From the NCBI RefSeq assembly GCF_026213295.1, contig NC_079419.1:28639139-28703138 (forward strand): DNA of 64,000 bases, read 5' to 3'. The notes under the pieces are model-generated. The model was not told the DNA's origin. It saw only the letters and a list, made by a program, of their open reading frames with translations, and did not search any database. The stretch comes from Gadus chalcogrammus (taxonomy: Eukaryota; Chordata; Actinopteri; Gadiformes; Gadidae). Each line of letters begins with the position of its first letter. Position 1 is the stretch's first letter. This document shows positions 46,531-58,089 of the stretch, in pieces. The translations under genes and the position numbers were made by a program.

Positions 46531-47203
46531 AGCCCTAATGCTGCTATCCATTTTGATGGTAGGCTGGTACGAACGACCAGCTTCAGCGAGAACGTGACGT
46601 ATTTCCCTTGCTCCAGCCTTCCAGTTTGCTATTTGTGTCCGACGAGTTTAAGAAGAAAACTATTTTGGAAAAAATAAATAATCAAGTGTTTAATGGTTGC
46701 CAGCCTTTACAGAAACATCAACATTGCAAGCCTTTTACATTGCAATAATATTTTGCCATTTTCGCCAATCTTTATTTCAACAAGTGCTGTCGTGTTTCTG
46801 TCGAGCCACGAGGGGTAGTAGCGGGCTAGTCATCATTAGCAACATAGCCTCTTTGGCAAACCAGCTTGAAAACACAACTTTACATTGAATTTCACGCAAA
46901 GCAAGACCATACATTGGTGACCGGATTAAAGCAGCAATGAAATCAAGTGTGTAAGAGGATTTAAAATTGACATTATAACCCCCAACGTGGTACAAATACA
47001 AAGAAAATACAGCTCAATCCCCATTGACTAAGGGCGCAGCCATCTTGTTTGCTAGTTGTACAGATCTGCTCGCTCTACTTTGAAAGCGACGAGATACTAC
47101 GACCGAAAGGGGGCGTGCCTCAGTGAAATGCCGCAAGAAAGCTGGGAGATTGGCGACTTTACCACTTCGTACATCCAAATGGATAGCAGCATAAGCCACC
47201 AGG
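46531..47203. other. No recognised gene
   Basis: The plus-strand frame at 46417-46677 crosses the family B boundary and has no known domain. I see nothing else supported. Confidence 0.45.
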
Positions 47204-48070
47204 AACAATACATACTTCCGCAATCCACCAGTGCTCAGTGGCCAAGCCTGGTATTGCAGCTGTTTAAGAGGGCTGTGGACGGGTCCCTCGATTCATAGAG
47301 CCCAGAAGTAGATATCTCCGTTCACTCCAATACAAGTGGGGAACAGAATGTGTCTCCGCAAAAAAATGTCTGGATAACAATCAAAGGCTCATAATTATCT
47401 TTATGCCATTTCCTAAAACAATGTAAGTTTTTTCTTTTCAAAACGCCACCTCAAGCGTTTTATTAGCCGTTTACTCTAATTATTTATTGTTGGAGAAGGA
47501 GGGGTGTGCAGCTGAAAGGAGTCGTAGTGAAACAAAAGTGGATCGCATACTTCCGCAATCCACCAGTGCTCAGTGGCCAAGCCTGGTATTGCAGCTGTTT
47601 AAGAGGGCTGTGGACGGGTCCCTCGATTCAGAGCCCAGAAGTAGATATCTCCGTTCACTCCAATACAAGTGGGGAACAGAATGTGTCTCCGCAAAAAATG
47701 TCTGGATAACAATCAAAGGCTCATAATTATCTTTATGCCATGTCCTAAAACAATGTAAGTTTTTTCTTTTCAAAACGCCACCTCAAGCGTTTTATTAGCC
47801 GTTTACTCTAATTATTTATTGTTGGAGAAGGAGGGGTGTGCAGCTGAAAGGAGTCGTAGTGAAACAAATGTTGTTTCGACCTGGCATCCGAGATGGCCTA
47901 GTTCAGTGCTCCGATTTTGGTTCAGCTGCTGCTCAATAACTCTCACGGTCCTCTGCTTGCGATCATTGTGATTAACCATTGATCGATTTATTCAAAAGAT
48001 CCAAAGACAAAGAACAGGTGCATTACGGTATCATTTTATATCATTGTTAATAGTCTAATTAACATATCAG
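47204..48070 (+). repeat. Family A repeat with 335-bp tandem duplication of its 5' segment
   Basis: CATACTTCCGCAATCC starts at 47211 and again at 47546. The two units run collinear through GTGGACGGGTCCCTCG, ACTCCAATACAAGTGGGGAA and GGAGAAGGAGGGGTGTGCAG. Copy 2 lacks TAG in GATTCATAGAG and continues into the rest of family A up to ATTAACATATCAG, where the Harbinger element is inserted. Confidence 0.85.
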
Positions 48071-48230
48071 GGCCCCGTTTCCCGAAAGCATCTTTAGCCT
48101 AAGTGGATCGCAGAGTGGGTCGTACGAGCATTGTACAGATTTCACACAGTTTCCCGAAAGCATCTTTGGTAACGAACGTCTTGAAAACGCTCGTAGCTAA
48201 CGAGTGCTCCAGGGTACTCGTAGGACGCTA

Positions 48231-48484
48231 AAGGTGCGGCCACACCAGACGCGTATCTCGCGTAATTTTCACGCGAGATACGCGCGTAAAATGTTGCTTG
48301 ACCATTTTGTGTCAAAAATGGTCACATACGCGCAATACGCGCCATACGCGCATACGTCACTCGCCTAGATGAGTCCAATGTCCATGCAAGTGAACGGAGC
48401 GTTCCCTCTTCGTCATAACTATCAAACCAAATGTTATGTTATGTTACTATTTCCACCCAGAATAAAGAAAGTTGTCGGCCGTGG

Positions 48485-48521
<37 letters not shown>

Positions 48522-49542
48522 TTGCCCCAGGATGAGGCTCCCCACGGTAAAGGCTCCAACACAAGTGGGTGCTACATATTGGTGGTGGTTAGTGAGGTCC
48601 CCCCTTCACTTTAGGCGTCTTTGAGGTTTATTAATTATTATTATTCTTCATGTTTAACCTCTGTTTTCCTTTTATTCCTAGTCTGTTTTACATAGTTTTG
48701 AATGATGACTATATGCTCTGTAAGGTGACCTTGGGTGTCTTGAAAGGCGCCTCTAAATTAAATGTATTATTATTATTATTAACACTTGGGTGTGTGTGTG
48801 TGTGTGTGTTGCCCCAGGATAAGCTGCGCTGGAGTCCGAGGTAGGAAACCCAAACGCCGCCGTGTTTGGGTGATAGAGTTTAGATCGGGTTAGATTAAAT
48901 AATCTCGGATATAAATAACAATAATCGGGTTAAATAACTTCACAAGGTGTGTCTGGTGTGTTTCCAGCATTCGTAGTGTTGATCAGCAGATATATAGTCC
49001 GCCAAGACGTTGAGGTTGCTTAGTAACCAGAGACTCTGTCCATGCAAGTGAACGGAGCGTTCCCTCTTCGTCATAACTATCAAACCAAACATCCTTCACA
49101 TTCACCGAGCGAACATTATGAAAGTAAAATGCACATTTCTCGCTAGAAATGTTTCCATAAAAGCATTTAATGGCGTAACTATGTTACTATTTCCACACAG
49201 AATAAAGAAAGATGTCGGCCGTATGCTTCTGTCCAAGCTCACTACTCTCTGCCAGTGACGTCGGGTCAAGCTCAACGCTGATTGGGCAACGCGGCTAATC
49301 GTCAGACGCGTATCTCGCGTACTTCGCGTAAAAAGTTAAATTTTTTGAACTCTTGAAATGTACGCGATATACGCGCGTATAGCGCGTAAATATACGCGCC
49401 ACATACGCGCTATACGCGCGTACAATGTTGCTTATACGCGTATTACGCGTGAAACGCGTATTAAACCAATGGTTCCCTATGGAAAAAATGGCGATTTTAG
49501 ACGCGAAGTACGCGAGATACGCGTCTGGTGTGGCCGCACCTT
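48231..49542. mobile_element. CG-rich MITE nested in the Harbinger element
   Basis: Inverted ends AAGGTGCGGCCACACCAGAC (48231) and its complement ending 49542 extend inward through ACGCGTATCTCGCGTA. The flanking dinucleotide TA (48229-48230, 49543-49544) may be the target duplication. Inside, GTCCATGCAAGTGAACGGAG occurs at about 48380 and 49038 and ACTATTTCCAC(A/C)CAGAATAAAG at about 48445 and 49190. Between these are TG tracts and an L2-like tail (48715-48780). No transposase. Confidence 0.75.
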
Positions 49543-49544
49543 TA

Positions 49545-49938
49545 GAGCCTCGTTAGCCTACTATAGCCTCAGTGGCGTAACCAGCGGACATTCCTAGTAT
49601 TGGATGCGTTTTATTATAACACATTGGTAATGGTGTATCACGTGCGTCTGAGCCTAATGTGGGCCATTATGTTCTTAGTTTGAGAGAGACAGTCCAGGAA
49701 ATGTTTGAGCAGGCAGGGCACTTAAAATGTGTGAGAGAAAGTGGGGGGGATTTGTGCAGACTGACATAGGCTACTCATAAAACGTAGCCTAAAATTATGA
49801 AAAAACAAATAAAATAATAAAAATATTAATTATAAAAATATTTAAAAAAATGCAAAGGAGCAGGCAAAAGGCTGGGATATGGTGGGGATTGGTCACGTTG
49901 ACGGGAATGTTTAGTGACATGTGGGAGGGTGGAGGGGG
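49545..49938. other. Harbinger interior, no gene recognised
   Basis: AT-rich stretch (49790-49860) and a G run near 49745. The transposase end begins at 49939. Confidence 0.5.
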
Positions 49939-50118
49939 TTAAAAAAATGTCTCAATCACTCTTCGACGTGCATGAAAACCAGCCGCGTAGTTATGAGGGA
50001 GGTCGTCCTCACACCGATCTTCCTCGTCGTCATCGTCCTCAATGTCCTCCGGTTCAACCAAAGCTACCCCAGCCTTAGCTGCAATGTTGTGCAACATAGC
50101 TGTCACACATATCACAGC
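49939..50118 (-). pseudogene. Harbinger transposase C-terminus, first half of a split exon
   Basis: On the minus strand the end reads AVICVTAMLHNIAAKAGVAL, then VEPEDIEDDDDEEDR, and ends FHARRRVIETFF. The CxxLHN-type motif followed by an acidic run and an RR...ETF end is usual for Harbinger (HARBI1-like) transposases. The preceding residues (DGLQFSLAKSC) lie at 53279-53330 on the other side of the inserted hAT element and rejoin in frame when it is left out. Confidence 0.75.
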
Positions 50119-53100
50119 CAGGGCCGGATTAGCCAATGGGTTTTCTGGGAGGGGGCCCGCCTTACAGATCGTTTAAAAAACAAATATATATGTATTTATT
50201 TATTTTACATTTCAACAAAATTATGTGATTTATTGGTTAACAAATAAAGTAACTACCCGACAATATTTCTCTACTACAGTATGTTGCCTTGACTGCCCTG
50301 CAGCACTATACCTAAATATAATGAACGTAACCATTAGCTTGCGTCACGATGATATTTTGAAGTTGTACCCGCAATTCTTTTTTACCACACTGCTGCCAGT
50401 CAGTTATTAGCCATTAGCCAAAATGAATGAAAGTAGATGTAGCAAACGTAAAAGGAAGAGAGAAAAAGAAGGAAGGGAGGCTTTACTTTTAAAAAGTGTG
50501 CGATCTATTGACACATTTTTCGTCAAACACAACTCTACCACCAACACCGGTATTGTTGAGCAAGATGATTTACCGCAACAGCAACTTGAAATGCAAACTG
50601 TCAACGACTTGGGAGCTGAAAATGCTAGCAGCCCACCACCGCTGCCTCCTGAGGCTGGTTGCTGTAGTAGCTGGCCGCAGTCTGCGGCTAGTAGCTGCTG
50701 TACTTTTTCTGAATCTCAGGAAGAAGATTGGATGTATAAAGAGTGTGATCCGGCTTTATGGGGCGCGTTCAACGAGTAGATCCGAAAGAGGATCTACTGC
50801 TTTCCAAAACCAAAGGAACACATACCCTGCATCCCTCCGCGATGGGGGGTTAGGAGGTAAAGCCCGCTCTCTCACCAATGACTTGTTCACTTTTCATCTC
50901 CCCAATCGTGAGAAACTTGCAAGGGAATGGTTACTGTACTCGCCCTCTACAGGGAATGTGTTTTGTTTTGCGTGCATGCTCTTTTCCTCAAAGAAAAATC
51001 AATTCGTTACTGGATTTTCAGATTGGAAACACCCAGAACGTCTGCTTGACCACGAGAAAAGCTTGCCGCATATGACTAATATGTTAGCATTGTGTCAGCG
51101 CTCCTCTGTCACTGGTAGGGGAACTATAAATGCTAGGTTAGTGCAGGAGCTAGAGGGTGAGAAACGCTACTGGCGAGAAGTTTTAAAACGTGTGATTGTT
51201 GTGATAAAATTTCTCTGTGAACGAGGGCTGCCTTTCCGTGGTGATGATGAGTTACTTGGTTCTCCACAGAATGGCAACTATCTTGGCATTCTAGAGGTCA
51301 TTACTCATTTTGATCCTTTTTTTGCTGAGCATGTTAGCAAGTATGGGCAGAAGGGTAAGGGCACTACATCTTACCTCTCATCCACTACGTGCGAGGAATT
51401 GATTCAGCAAATGGGTGAAAAAGTGAAAGCTACCATAGCTGCAGAGATACAGCAGGCAAAGTATTTCTCTCTGATTGTGGACTCAACTCCTGATCTCTCA
51501 CATATCGACCAACTTACGTTTGTTTTTAGGTTTGTTAGTGAAGAAGGTAAAACAACCGAACGATTCATTGGCTTTGAGCCTATTAAAAGTCACACGGGGG
51601 AAAGTCTGGCTGGCACTGTTCTAGCGATGCTAGATAGTCTAAACATAGATATTGCCAATTGTCGAGGCCAGAGCTACGACAACGCTAGCAATATGTCGGG
51701 GCGTTATAATGGGCTGCAGGCTCACCTGAAAGAAAGAAATCCGTTAATCCATTATATCCCCTTTGCAGCACATTCCCTCAATTTGGTTGGTGCTAATACT
51801 ATAGATGACAGCTGTGAAGACGCCCGTAGTTTCTTTAAACTAATGCAGTCCCTATATGCCTTTTGCGCAGGTTCTAATCATAGATGGAGTACATTTTTTA
51901 ATGATGAAGATATCAAAATTGACATGACACTGAAATCCCTATCATCTACTCGTTGGAGTTGCCGTGCAGATGCATCCAAGGCACTTTGTGGGAATTATGC
52001 ACAGATCAGGGATATTCTTAGGAACATGTCGTCTGATATGGATGAGAAACGTGACACACGCGATGAGGCAAAAGCGTTGTGTTCTAAGTTGGGTAGTCTT
52101 GACATGGCATTGATGGCACAGTTTTGGAACTGTGTTTTAAGCAGATTCAAAATGACAAGTGTGTCATTACAAAGGCCTGACATTGATCTGATGACAGCTA
52201 TTCGCCTTCTCGAGTCTTTGCGATCATGGGTTATATCTCTTCGAGAGAAGTTTGACCATTTTGAAAATTCTGCTAAGAGTATCCCCGGTGTGTGTCAGTC
52301 ATACCAAGATGAGCTGCAGCGTAGTAAGAAGCGCAACGCATTTTCGGACGAATGCACAGAGCACGAAATTACACTTAAAGGACGGGAGCGATTTAAGGTA
52401 TCGACATTCAATTTCATTGTTGACAAGTTGATCAGCTGTTTGGGTCACAGAATGGACGCATATCGCAGCATTTGTGACAAATTTAGGGTGTTATTGAACT
52501 TAGGAACCGAAGATTTGAGCAGTGTTCGTGAACAGGCGGATGAACTTCGCACTTCATACCAGTCAGATTTAGATGAGAACTTCACTGACGAAATGATTCA
52601 GTTCAGATGCTTCATGCAGAGTGAGCAAGATAAGTCTCCTCAAAATCTTTTGCAAGTACTGTTGAAATGTAGTCTTCAGTCCACTTTCCCCAACGTTTTC
52701 TTAGCTCTCCGTATTTTTTTGACGCTGCCCGTGACAAATTGTGAAGGAGAGAGGTCGTTTTCGCAGTTGGCACGAATTAAAAATGAACTCCGCACAACAC
52801 AGACACAGGGACGCCTCTGCGCATTGTCCCTCATGGCCATCGAGTCTGAGCTTGTCAGGGACTTGGACTTTGATGAGATTGTGACTGAGTTTGCGAACAG
52901 GAGGGCCCGTAAAAAGCCTTTCTAAGATGATGGGGTGGGGGGTGGGGGCAGACAGGAGAGGAGAGCTTATATTACATTATTTTCATTTAAAAAACAGCTC
53001 TGATTGTTTTATTTTTCCATTGAATAACATGTCATGTATTAAAGTTGTATTAAGTATTGTATTAAGTTCTTAGTGAAGTTATAGGTATTTGTTGCAATGA

Positions 53101-53270
53101 GCAGTGCTTTCCCGTTTGAGTTGGAAATACTCTGTGTCATTATGTCTGTGTGTTAAAATAATAATAATAAAAAGAATATATAGAATTTTTTTTTCTGATT
53201 TATTTCGGGGGGGGGGGGGGGCCTTCAGACATTTGTGCCCAGGGGCCTATGATTTGTTAATCTGGCCCTG
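50119..53270 (+). mobile_element. hAT transposon with near-complete transposase
   Basis: Ends CAGGGCCGGATTAGCCAA and (inverted right end) CAGGGCCAGATTAACAA carry the perfect 8-bp duplication ATCACAGC at 50111-50118 and 53271-53278. Length is 3,152 bp. Subterminal GGGGCC motifs occur on both sides. A single long transposase gene fills the middle. A G run (53207-53220) lies near the right end. It interrupts the Harbinger transposase, so it is the younger insertion. Confidence 0.95.
50423..52925 (+). pseudogene. hAT transposase, ZMYM1-like/DUF4371 type, one stop and one frameshift near the N-terminus
   Basis: The start is probably MNESRCSKRKRKREKEGREA at 50423. This frame runs to DPALWGAFNE and meets TAG at about 50777. 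The next frame, open from 50496 to 52925 (809 codons), carries the rest from FQNQRNTYPAS on. So one stop and a single-base shift between 50775 and 50810 break an otherwise continuous protein of about 835 residues. Features: TTF-type zinc finger (REWLLYSPSTGNVFCFACML), RNase-H-like catalytic core (SLIVDSTPDLSHIDQLTFVF and CRGQSYDNASNMSG with the Asp residues), and the C-terminal hATC dimerisation region (LPVTNCEGERSFSQLARIKN). It would cut and rejoin the element's ends in the nucleus. Alternatively the break is an intron, but I see no good splice sites there. Confidence 0.85.
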
Positions 53271-53278
53271 ATCACAGC

Positions 53279-53697
53279 GCATGACTTGGCCAGCGAAAAC
53301 TGGAGCCCATCTAAAGCGCAACTTCCACCTCCCGATCGTGCGCTCAGGATTAGGACTGATATATATGTCGGCCTCGGCTTAATCAATTGTGTTTTAATAT
53401 CTTTAGCATTCATATTATTGCAATCTATTCTTTTCGTAGGCTACTCTGTTGGCCTTGATGGCGAGATATTTTAATCCTTTTTAACCCCATTTTCCTCCGA
53501 CATTCCTGCGTCATAGCCCGTTTCAGCACCATGTCAGTGGACAGGTACAATCCTACGATCGTCGTGAGTGCAGCGAATGCACGTTCACGTTAAGAGGAGT
53601 TTCGGGAAATGCTCCAAAGAAATTATCGATGGTTCGAAAGATCCATCGAGAGAATGATCTTACGAGCAAAGATCCATCGATATCGGGAAACGGGGCC
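53279..53697 (-). pseudogene. Remainder of Harbinger transposase exon and element end
   Basis: The minus strand near 53279-53330 reads DGLQFSLAKSCAV and continues into the part at 49939-50118. Upstream of that the frame degenerates. The terminal 150 bases contain GATCCATCGA and GATCTTACGAGC words mirrored near 48090-48150. Confidence 0.55.
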
Positions 53698-53940
53698 CAG
53701 TAGCGTTGGTATTCAATTTTTCATTTGCTTGTTTAGCTATGTATGAAAGTTAACAATGTTGCTGTATTACAATGTGTGTAGACCACATCAACTTCGTTGC
53801 TGATTGAAATGAAACCATTTATTTGTACATAAGTTATTGATAGCATTTTTCGTAAATAGTTAGTTGGAAGGAATCTGTTTCTTAAGCAGTGAGCACAAGT
53901 TAGCACAAAGCACTCAAAATGATGGGGCTGGCACCATCAT
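53698..53940 (+). repeat. Family A repeat, continuation after the Harbinger insertion
   Basis: Picks up exactly at CAGTAGCGTTGGTATT and runs through TAGTTAGTTGGAAGGAATCT to GATGGGGCTGGCACCATCAT, where the L2 tail is inserted. Confidence 0.85.
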
Positions 53941-54535
53941 AATAATAAATAATAATACATTTAATTTAGAGGCGCCTTTCAAGACACCCAAGGTCACCTT
54001 ACAGAGCATATAGTCATCATAAATCGTTTAAAAAAACAAGACATTGTGGAAAAAATAAATAAATAAATAAACATAAAAATAAAAAATAAATAAAACAAAA
54101 ACAAGACAAAACAAAACAAACAAACAATCAAAACAGTGATCAGTTAGATGTTGTGTGCGAGTTTGAACAGGTGAGTTTTGAGTTGTGACTTGAAGGTTGT
54201 AATGGTGTCTGACTGTTTTATGTGTGGGGGGAGGGAGTTCCAGAGCCTGGGTGCTGAACAGCTGAATGACCGGGAACCCATTGTAGTGAGTCGTGATGTG
54301 GGGATACATAGTAGTCCAGCAGAGGTTGAGCGGAGGGAGCGGGAGGGAGTGTATTCTTGGAGGAGGTTGCAGAGGTAACTGGGGGCTAGGTTGTGGAGAG
54401 CTTTGTAGGTGAGGAGTAGGGTTTTGTATTGGATGCGGTAGTGTACTGGGAGCCAGTGAAGTTGGATGAGGACAGGGGTGATGTGGTCAGATGATTTGGT
54501 GCGGGTGATGATCCGGGCGGCTGAGTTCTGAATAT
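53941..54535 (-). mobile_element. 5'-truncated L2-type LINE (C-terminal fragment and tail)
   Basis: The minus strand codes the end of an L2 ORF2 (QNSAARIITRTKSSDHITPV, LHWLPVHYRIQYKTLLLTYK, SRSFSCSAPRLWNSLPPHIK). It is followed by a tail with GGTGACCTTGGGTGTCTTGA and (TTA)n. ATCAT flanks both sides; the uninterrupted family A copy at about 10380 has it once. The same tail occurs at about 48725-48780. Confidence 0.85.
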
Positions 54536-54619
54536 CATATCTGTCTTATTTATTGCACCCACACATAATAGGTCCATGATACCATGTGGGGTCATTTCAG
54601 ACTCCTTTGCTTCCTAACA
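54536..54619 (+). repeat. Family A repeat, short segment between two insertions
   Basis: Matches 10380-10465 (TCTGTCTTATTTATTGCACC to GCTTCCTAACA). Ends where the hAT at 54620 starts. Confidence 0.85.
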
Positions 54620-55482
54620 CAGGGCTCTCAAGTTCAGAGTGAGTTTTTAGCGAGGGGGGGGGGGGGGGTACATTAACATGTGACCGCTTACAAATGTGTC
54701 CACAGACATGGTGACTAATGTATGATAGTAAGCATTATTGGCCCTTAACACTAATATTCAGAAAAAACACTCCCTCAGACGGCTATTGCTTTAAGCAACA
54801 CCAGAAGAGGCATATACTTTCCCCTGAACTTTTAAACGTTGCAAACCTGCAAAAACATAAGTATATATTAATGTGGCATTCATTCCAATGCTTTTAATAT
54901 ATCTGTTGCATTTAGTAGGCCAATGCTGTGGTAAAGTATGACCAAGTGTTTCTTTCTTTTCAATAGTTAGAACTTTATCAATCCCCTGTAGGAGAAATGT
55001 GTAAATGTTTGTCCCTTTAAAACAATAATGGTAAAAAAATAATTGCAAAACATGACGGTAATTAAGTACGTCAAACCGTCCAATCTGAAGGCTCTTCTTA
55101 ACCACTCCCCCTTTCTCACTTCCCCCAATGAAAAGCGAACAGAACTGAGTAGGGGAGGGCGTAGCCTAACTAGTTTGTGAACGACCCAGGGAAACGCAAC
55201 TCGAATTCAATGTGAACGTATGAGGCTTTAATAAAATCCCCTACGATTTTTTTAGAGTGTCTCCAAAATAGGTCATGTCCGGGCAAAAGAGGACGTCTGC
55301 TTACCCTACGTACGGGAAACCCATTTGATTCCTACCTGTTCCAGTGTTAAATAGCGGCCCAAATTGGTGGGCGCTATCCTGGTAATTTCTCTGCGTGAGA
55401 AATACGAAGTGTGGCGTGAGAGCGTGTGCATGGGTTGAATTGCGTGTTTCTCACGCCGAATGCGTGAGACTTGAGAGCCCTG
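54620..55482. mobile_element. Non-autonomous hAT-like element, 0.86 kb
   Basis: Ends CAGGGCTCTCAAGTT and (inverted right end) CAGGGCTCTCAAGTCTCACG. It interrupts family A between CCTAACA and CCTTGTGAG. The right flank reads TAGACTAACA, an imperfect copy of the left flank TCCTAACA. A G run lies at 54655-54668. No transposase frame is supported. Confidence 0.75.
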
Positions 55483-55925
55483 TAGACTAACACCTTGTGA
55501 GTTCCCTGGGTACACCAGCTGATGGGTCTGTGTATATATTGGGCATTTGATTCTCGTTTCAGAAACAGAAATATTTAAAAAAACGAGTGGTAATTATGAT
55601 TTCTGTTTTAACATTCAAAAAGGTAGGCCTATATACAAGGTGCTTTTCTTATAAAGTCAAAAAGGGCCTAACTAATCTAAAACAATAATTGTTAAACATA
55701 TAGAGAATTATCGGGGGATTAGTAACTTATACTTCCATGGTCGGTAAACAATGCGACTGTGATCGCTCAGCTCTCGCTTATGATGCTACAATGCTAACAA
55801 TGCTAAAAAACAAGAATATTTCTGCATCTGGTACGTCATGAAGTAGGGCGTGGCTAGGGACCCATGATGCGGAAGCATATCTCTCCTTGATGTTGCCCTG
55901 CGCCACAAGTAGGTCTATCTGCAGC
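55483..55925 (+). repeat. Family A repeat, 3' segment
   Basis: Runs CCTTGTGAGTTCCCTGGGTA, then AACATTCAAAAAGGTAGGCC, then GCATCTGGTACGTCATGAAG to the family end near 55912. The last 60 bases of other copies (GGCGCCATTTTGG) are missing here. Confidence 0.8.
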
Positions 55926-56269
55926 CGGAGCCACTTGCCAAACACGCCCATTGCTCTGCCAGACACGCCCACCGGCCAAACACGCCCATTGCCAAACACG
56001 CCCATTCCTGGGGGAAAACAAACAGCGCCACAGTGCTCCATTCACTTTGCACAGCGCTCCATTCACTTTGTATAGAATGCAAACAAACTTAATAAAAACG
56101 TAATAAAACATGCCTTTCACAAATAGACGTTACTGTGTTTAAAGCCACGACTCTTGTCTGTCTATACGAGCCGTTTGTGTTAAAAATAATCCACCCATTG
56201 ACATCTTAAATGTCTACTTTCTGTCTCAGTGATGGATTAAAAACGCGAGTCGTTGAGACCATGGACCTG
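55926..56269. repeat. Short minisatellite-like array and unassigned DNA
   Basis: CCAAACACGCCCATT-like units repeat about four times between 55936 and 56010, and CAGCGCTCCATTCACTTTG occurs twice at about 56032-56070. The rest shows nothing I recognise. Confidence 0.6.
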
Positions 56270-57270
56270 AAGACAAAGAACAGGTGCATTACGGTATCAT
56301 TTTATATTATTGTTAATAGTTTAATTAACATTTCAGTAGCGTTGGTATTTTGCTTGTTTAGCTATGTATGACAGTTAACAATGTTGGTGAATTACAATTA
56401 TTTATGTGTGTAGGCCACTCCAACTTCGTTGTTAGTTGAAATGTAACCATTTCTTTGTACATAAGTTATTCATTGCATTTTCCGTAAATAGTTAGTTGGA
56501 ATGAATCGGTTTCTTAAAGGGACACTGTGTAATATTTTAACTCATTTATTACCTCAAATCAACGCATCCATTCATAAATAAGTCCTCATTGGGGTAAAAT
56601 TATCTCTGCCAAAAATCTAACTTATCCTCCTTAGCGAAGAATAATTAATATGTAGTTACATAGGACGGGTAAGCTTCATGGAGGCTTCCATGTTCTTCCG
56701 GTCTATGAACTGCCGAGAGGGACAAAAAGCACTACATGGTACAGGAAATGCAAATGCGTTTTCACTCTGAGGCAGCGTGAATGATGACTGAAATAATTCA
56801 CTATCTTGCTCGAGGAATAATTACTCATACATCATTAGCTTACGCTAATGATTAAATGCAGTTTGAAATAACAAACCTCATCATCACTCGAATGACTCGA
56901 TGAGGTAGTATTGGATGTCATGACACAGCTTCTTGGCACATACTGCCCACCGTAGTTTTTGAACAAGCGAGCACTATTAGTTTGAATGCAATATACAATT
57001 GTACCACTAAATGGGAGTAATTTTTACACAGTGTCCCTTTAAGCAGTGTGACGCTTGGAGCTTGCTTGACGGAGCACAAGTTGGCACAAAGCACTCAAAA
57101 CTGCAAAAAGACATTATTCAATTGTAGACTTGGAGCTTGCATAACGGAGCACAAGGCATAGTTTAATAGTGCATTTATTTTTGAACAGCACATCCGATCA
57201 GTGACCTCTGTAATTTTTGTACAGTTAAATGTATGCCCATCACTAACTGAGTTTAACTTTATCTATTATT
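56270..57270 (+). repeat. Family A repeat copy split by a TTAA-type MITE
   Basis: The segments 56270-56517 and 57039-57270 join at TTAA to give TTTCTTAAGCAGTGTG, the uninterrupted sequence seen at about 10300. The right half follows the variant with AACTGCAAAAAGACATT also found inverted at about 11180. Confidence 0.85.
56518..57038. mobile_element. MITE with TTAA target duplication
   Basis: Ends AGGGACACTGTGTAATATTT and (inverted right end) AGGGACACTGTGTAAAAATT lie between TTAA at 56514-56517 and 57039-57042. Family A has a single TTAA at this point, which confirms the duplication. TTAA targets suggest a piggyBac-type mobiliser. No coding region. Confidence 0.9.
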
Positions 57271-57750
57271 ACTTTTATTTTCTTCCCTTCTTTTCTTAAT
57301 GTTATGTGTATTTTGTTTTTAAGATAAAACATGTTGTGACAGTTTGTGATGTGAGTCTATGGTCTAGTATTTATGTACATGTTTCATGTAGTTATATGTT
57401 TTTTTCATGTTGTGACTGTCTGAGTTGGTGATGTGAGTCTATGGTCTAGTATTTATATGCATGTTTCATGTATTTATGTGTTTTTTTCATGTTGTGACTG
57501 TCTGAGTTTGTGATGTGAGTCTTTGCTCTACGTTCCCACTCTTGGCCTGCACCTTGACGTGGTGAGTGGGCTTTAAACTAAGACAGGCCTTTTATATTTT
57601 TTTGTTTGTTATTGATTGTGTGTCACACTCTATCTATCTATCTATTAAGGATACAAAGCCTTAATTAAACCCCTTCTCTTCTGTTTGCAGAAAATGGAAA
57701 CTTCAGAGTATATTTTATCTTAAGTTAGAAAATCTTTTTTGTTTCCTCAT
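57271..57750. other. No recognised gene; imperfect tandem and ATCT repeat
   Basis: A sequence with GTGATGTGAGTCTATGGTCT and CATGTTTCATGTA recurs three times at a spacing of about 80-90 bases (57350, 57435, 57510), with TTTTTTCATGTTGTGACTGT between. A short (ATCT)n tract is at 57631-57645. Confidence 0.6.
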
Positions 57751-58089
57751 CAGGGCCCGTATTCACACAGGATCTTAGGGCTAAAAGTAGGTCCTAACTG
57801 GCGAATTTAGGAGTAACTCCTAAAAATAATGGGCGTGTCACTCTTAAATTTAGGACTCCTAACTTTTTTCACTAAGAGCAATTCACAAAGTATTTTAGGA
57901 CTAAAAGTAGCACCTAAGTCTAGTAGAGCTTAAAAGTCCTCACGAGGACTCCTAACTCAGTAAGACCTATTCACAAAGAATCGTAAAATGCCTGCGAGAC
58001 GAAATGTTAGGGTATTCAACTTATTGTGGAGTTAATGCGCAATGCAATAACATCCCCGACTAACAGGAATAATCCGATTAGTCCCGAAA

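Larger units (their letters stand above)
48071..53697 (-). mobile_element. PIF/Harbinger transposon, 5.6 kb with nested elements
   Basis: Perfect 15-base terminal inverted repeats GGCCCCGTTTCCCGA lie at 48071 and (inverted) ending 53697, with the 3-bp duplication CAG at 48068-48070 and 53698-53700. The empty site ATCAGTAGCG is present in family A at about 10110. The 3' end of a Harbinger transposase lies on the minus strand, split by a hAT element. The N-terminal transposase and Myb-like gene are absent. Confidence 0.85.

Noticed and set aside
46417..46677. 86-codon frame starting MNAGYVENAPTLAQPG, partly shared with 61034-61390
   Set aside because: The shared part is family B repeat sequence on opposite strands, and the frames diverge right outside it; no evidence of a protein.
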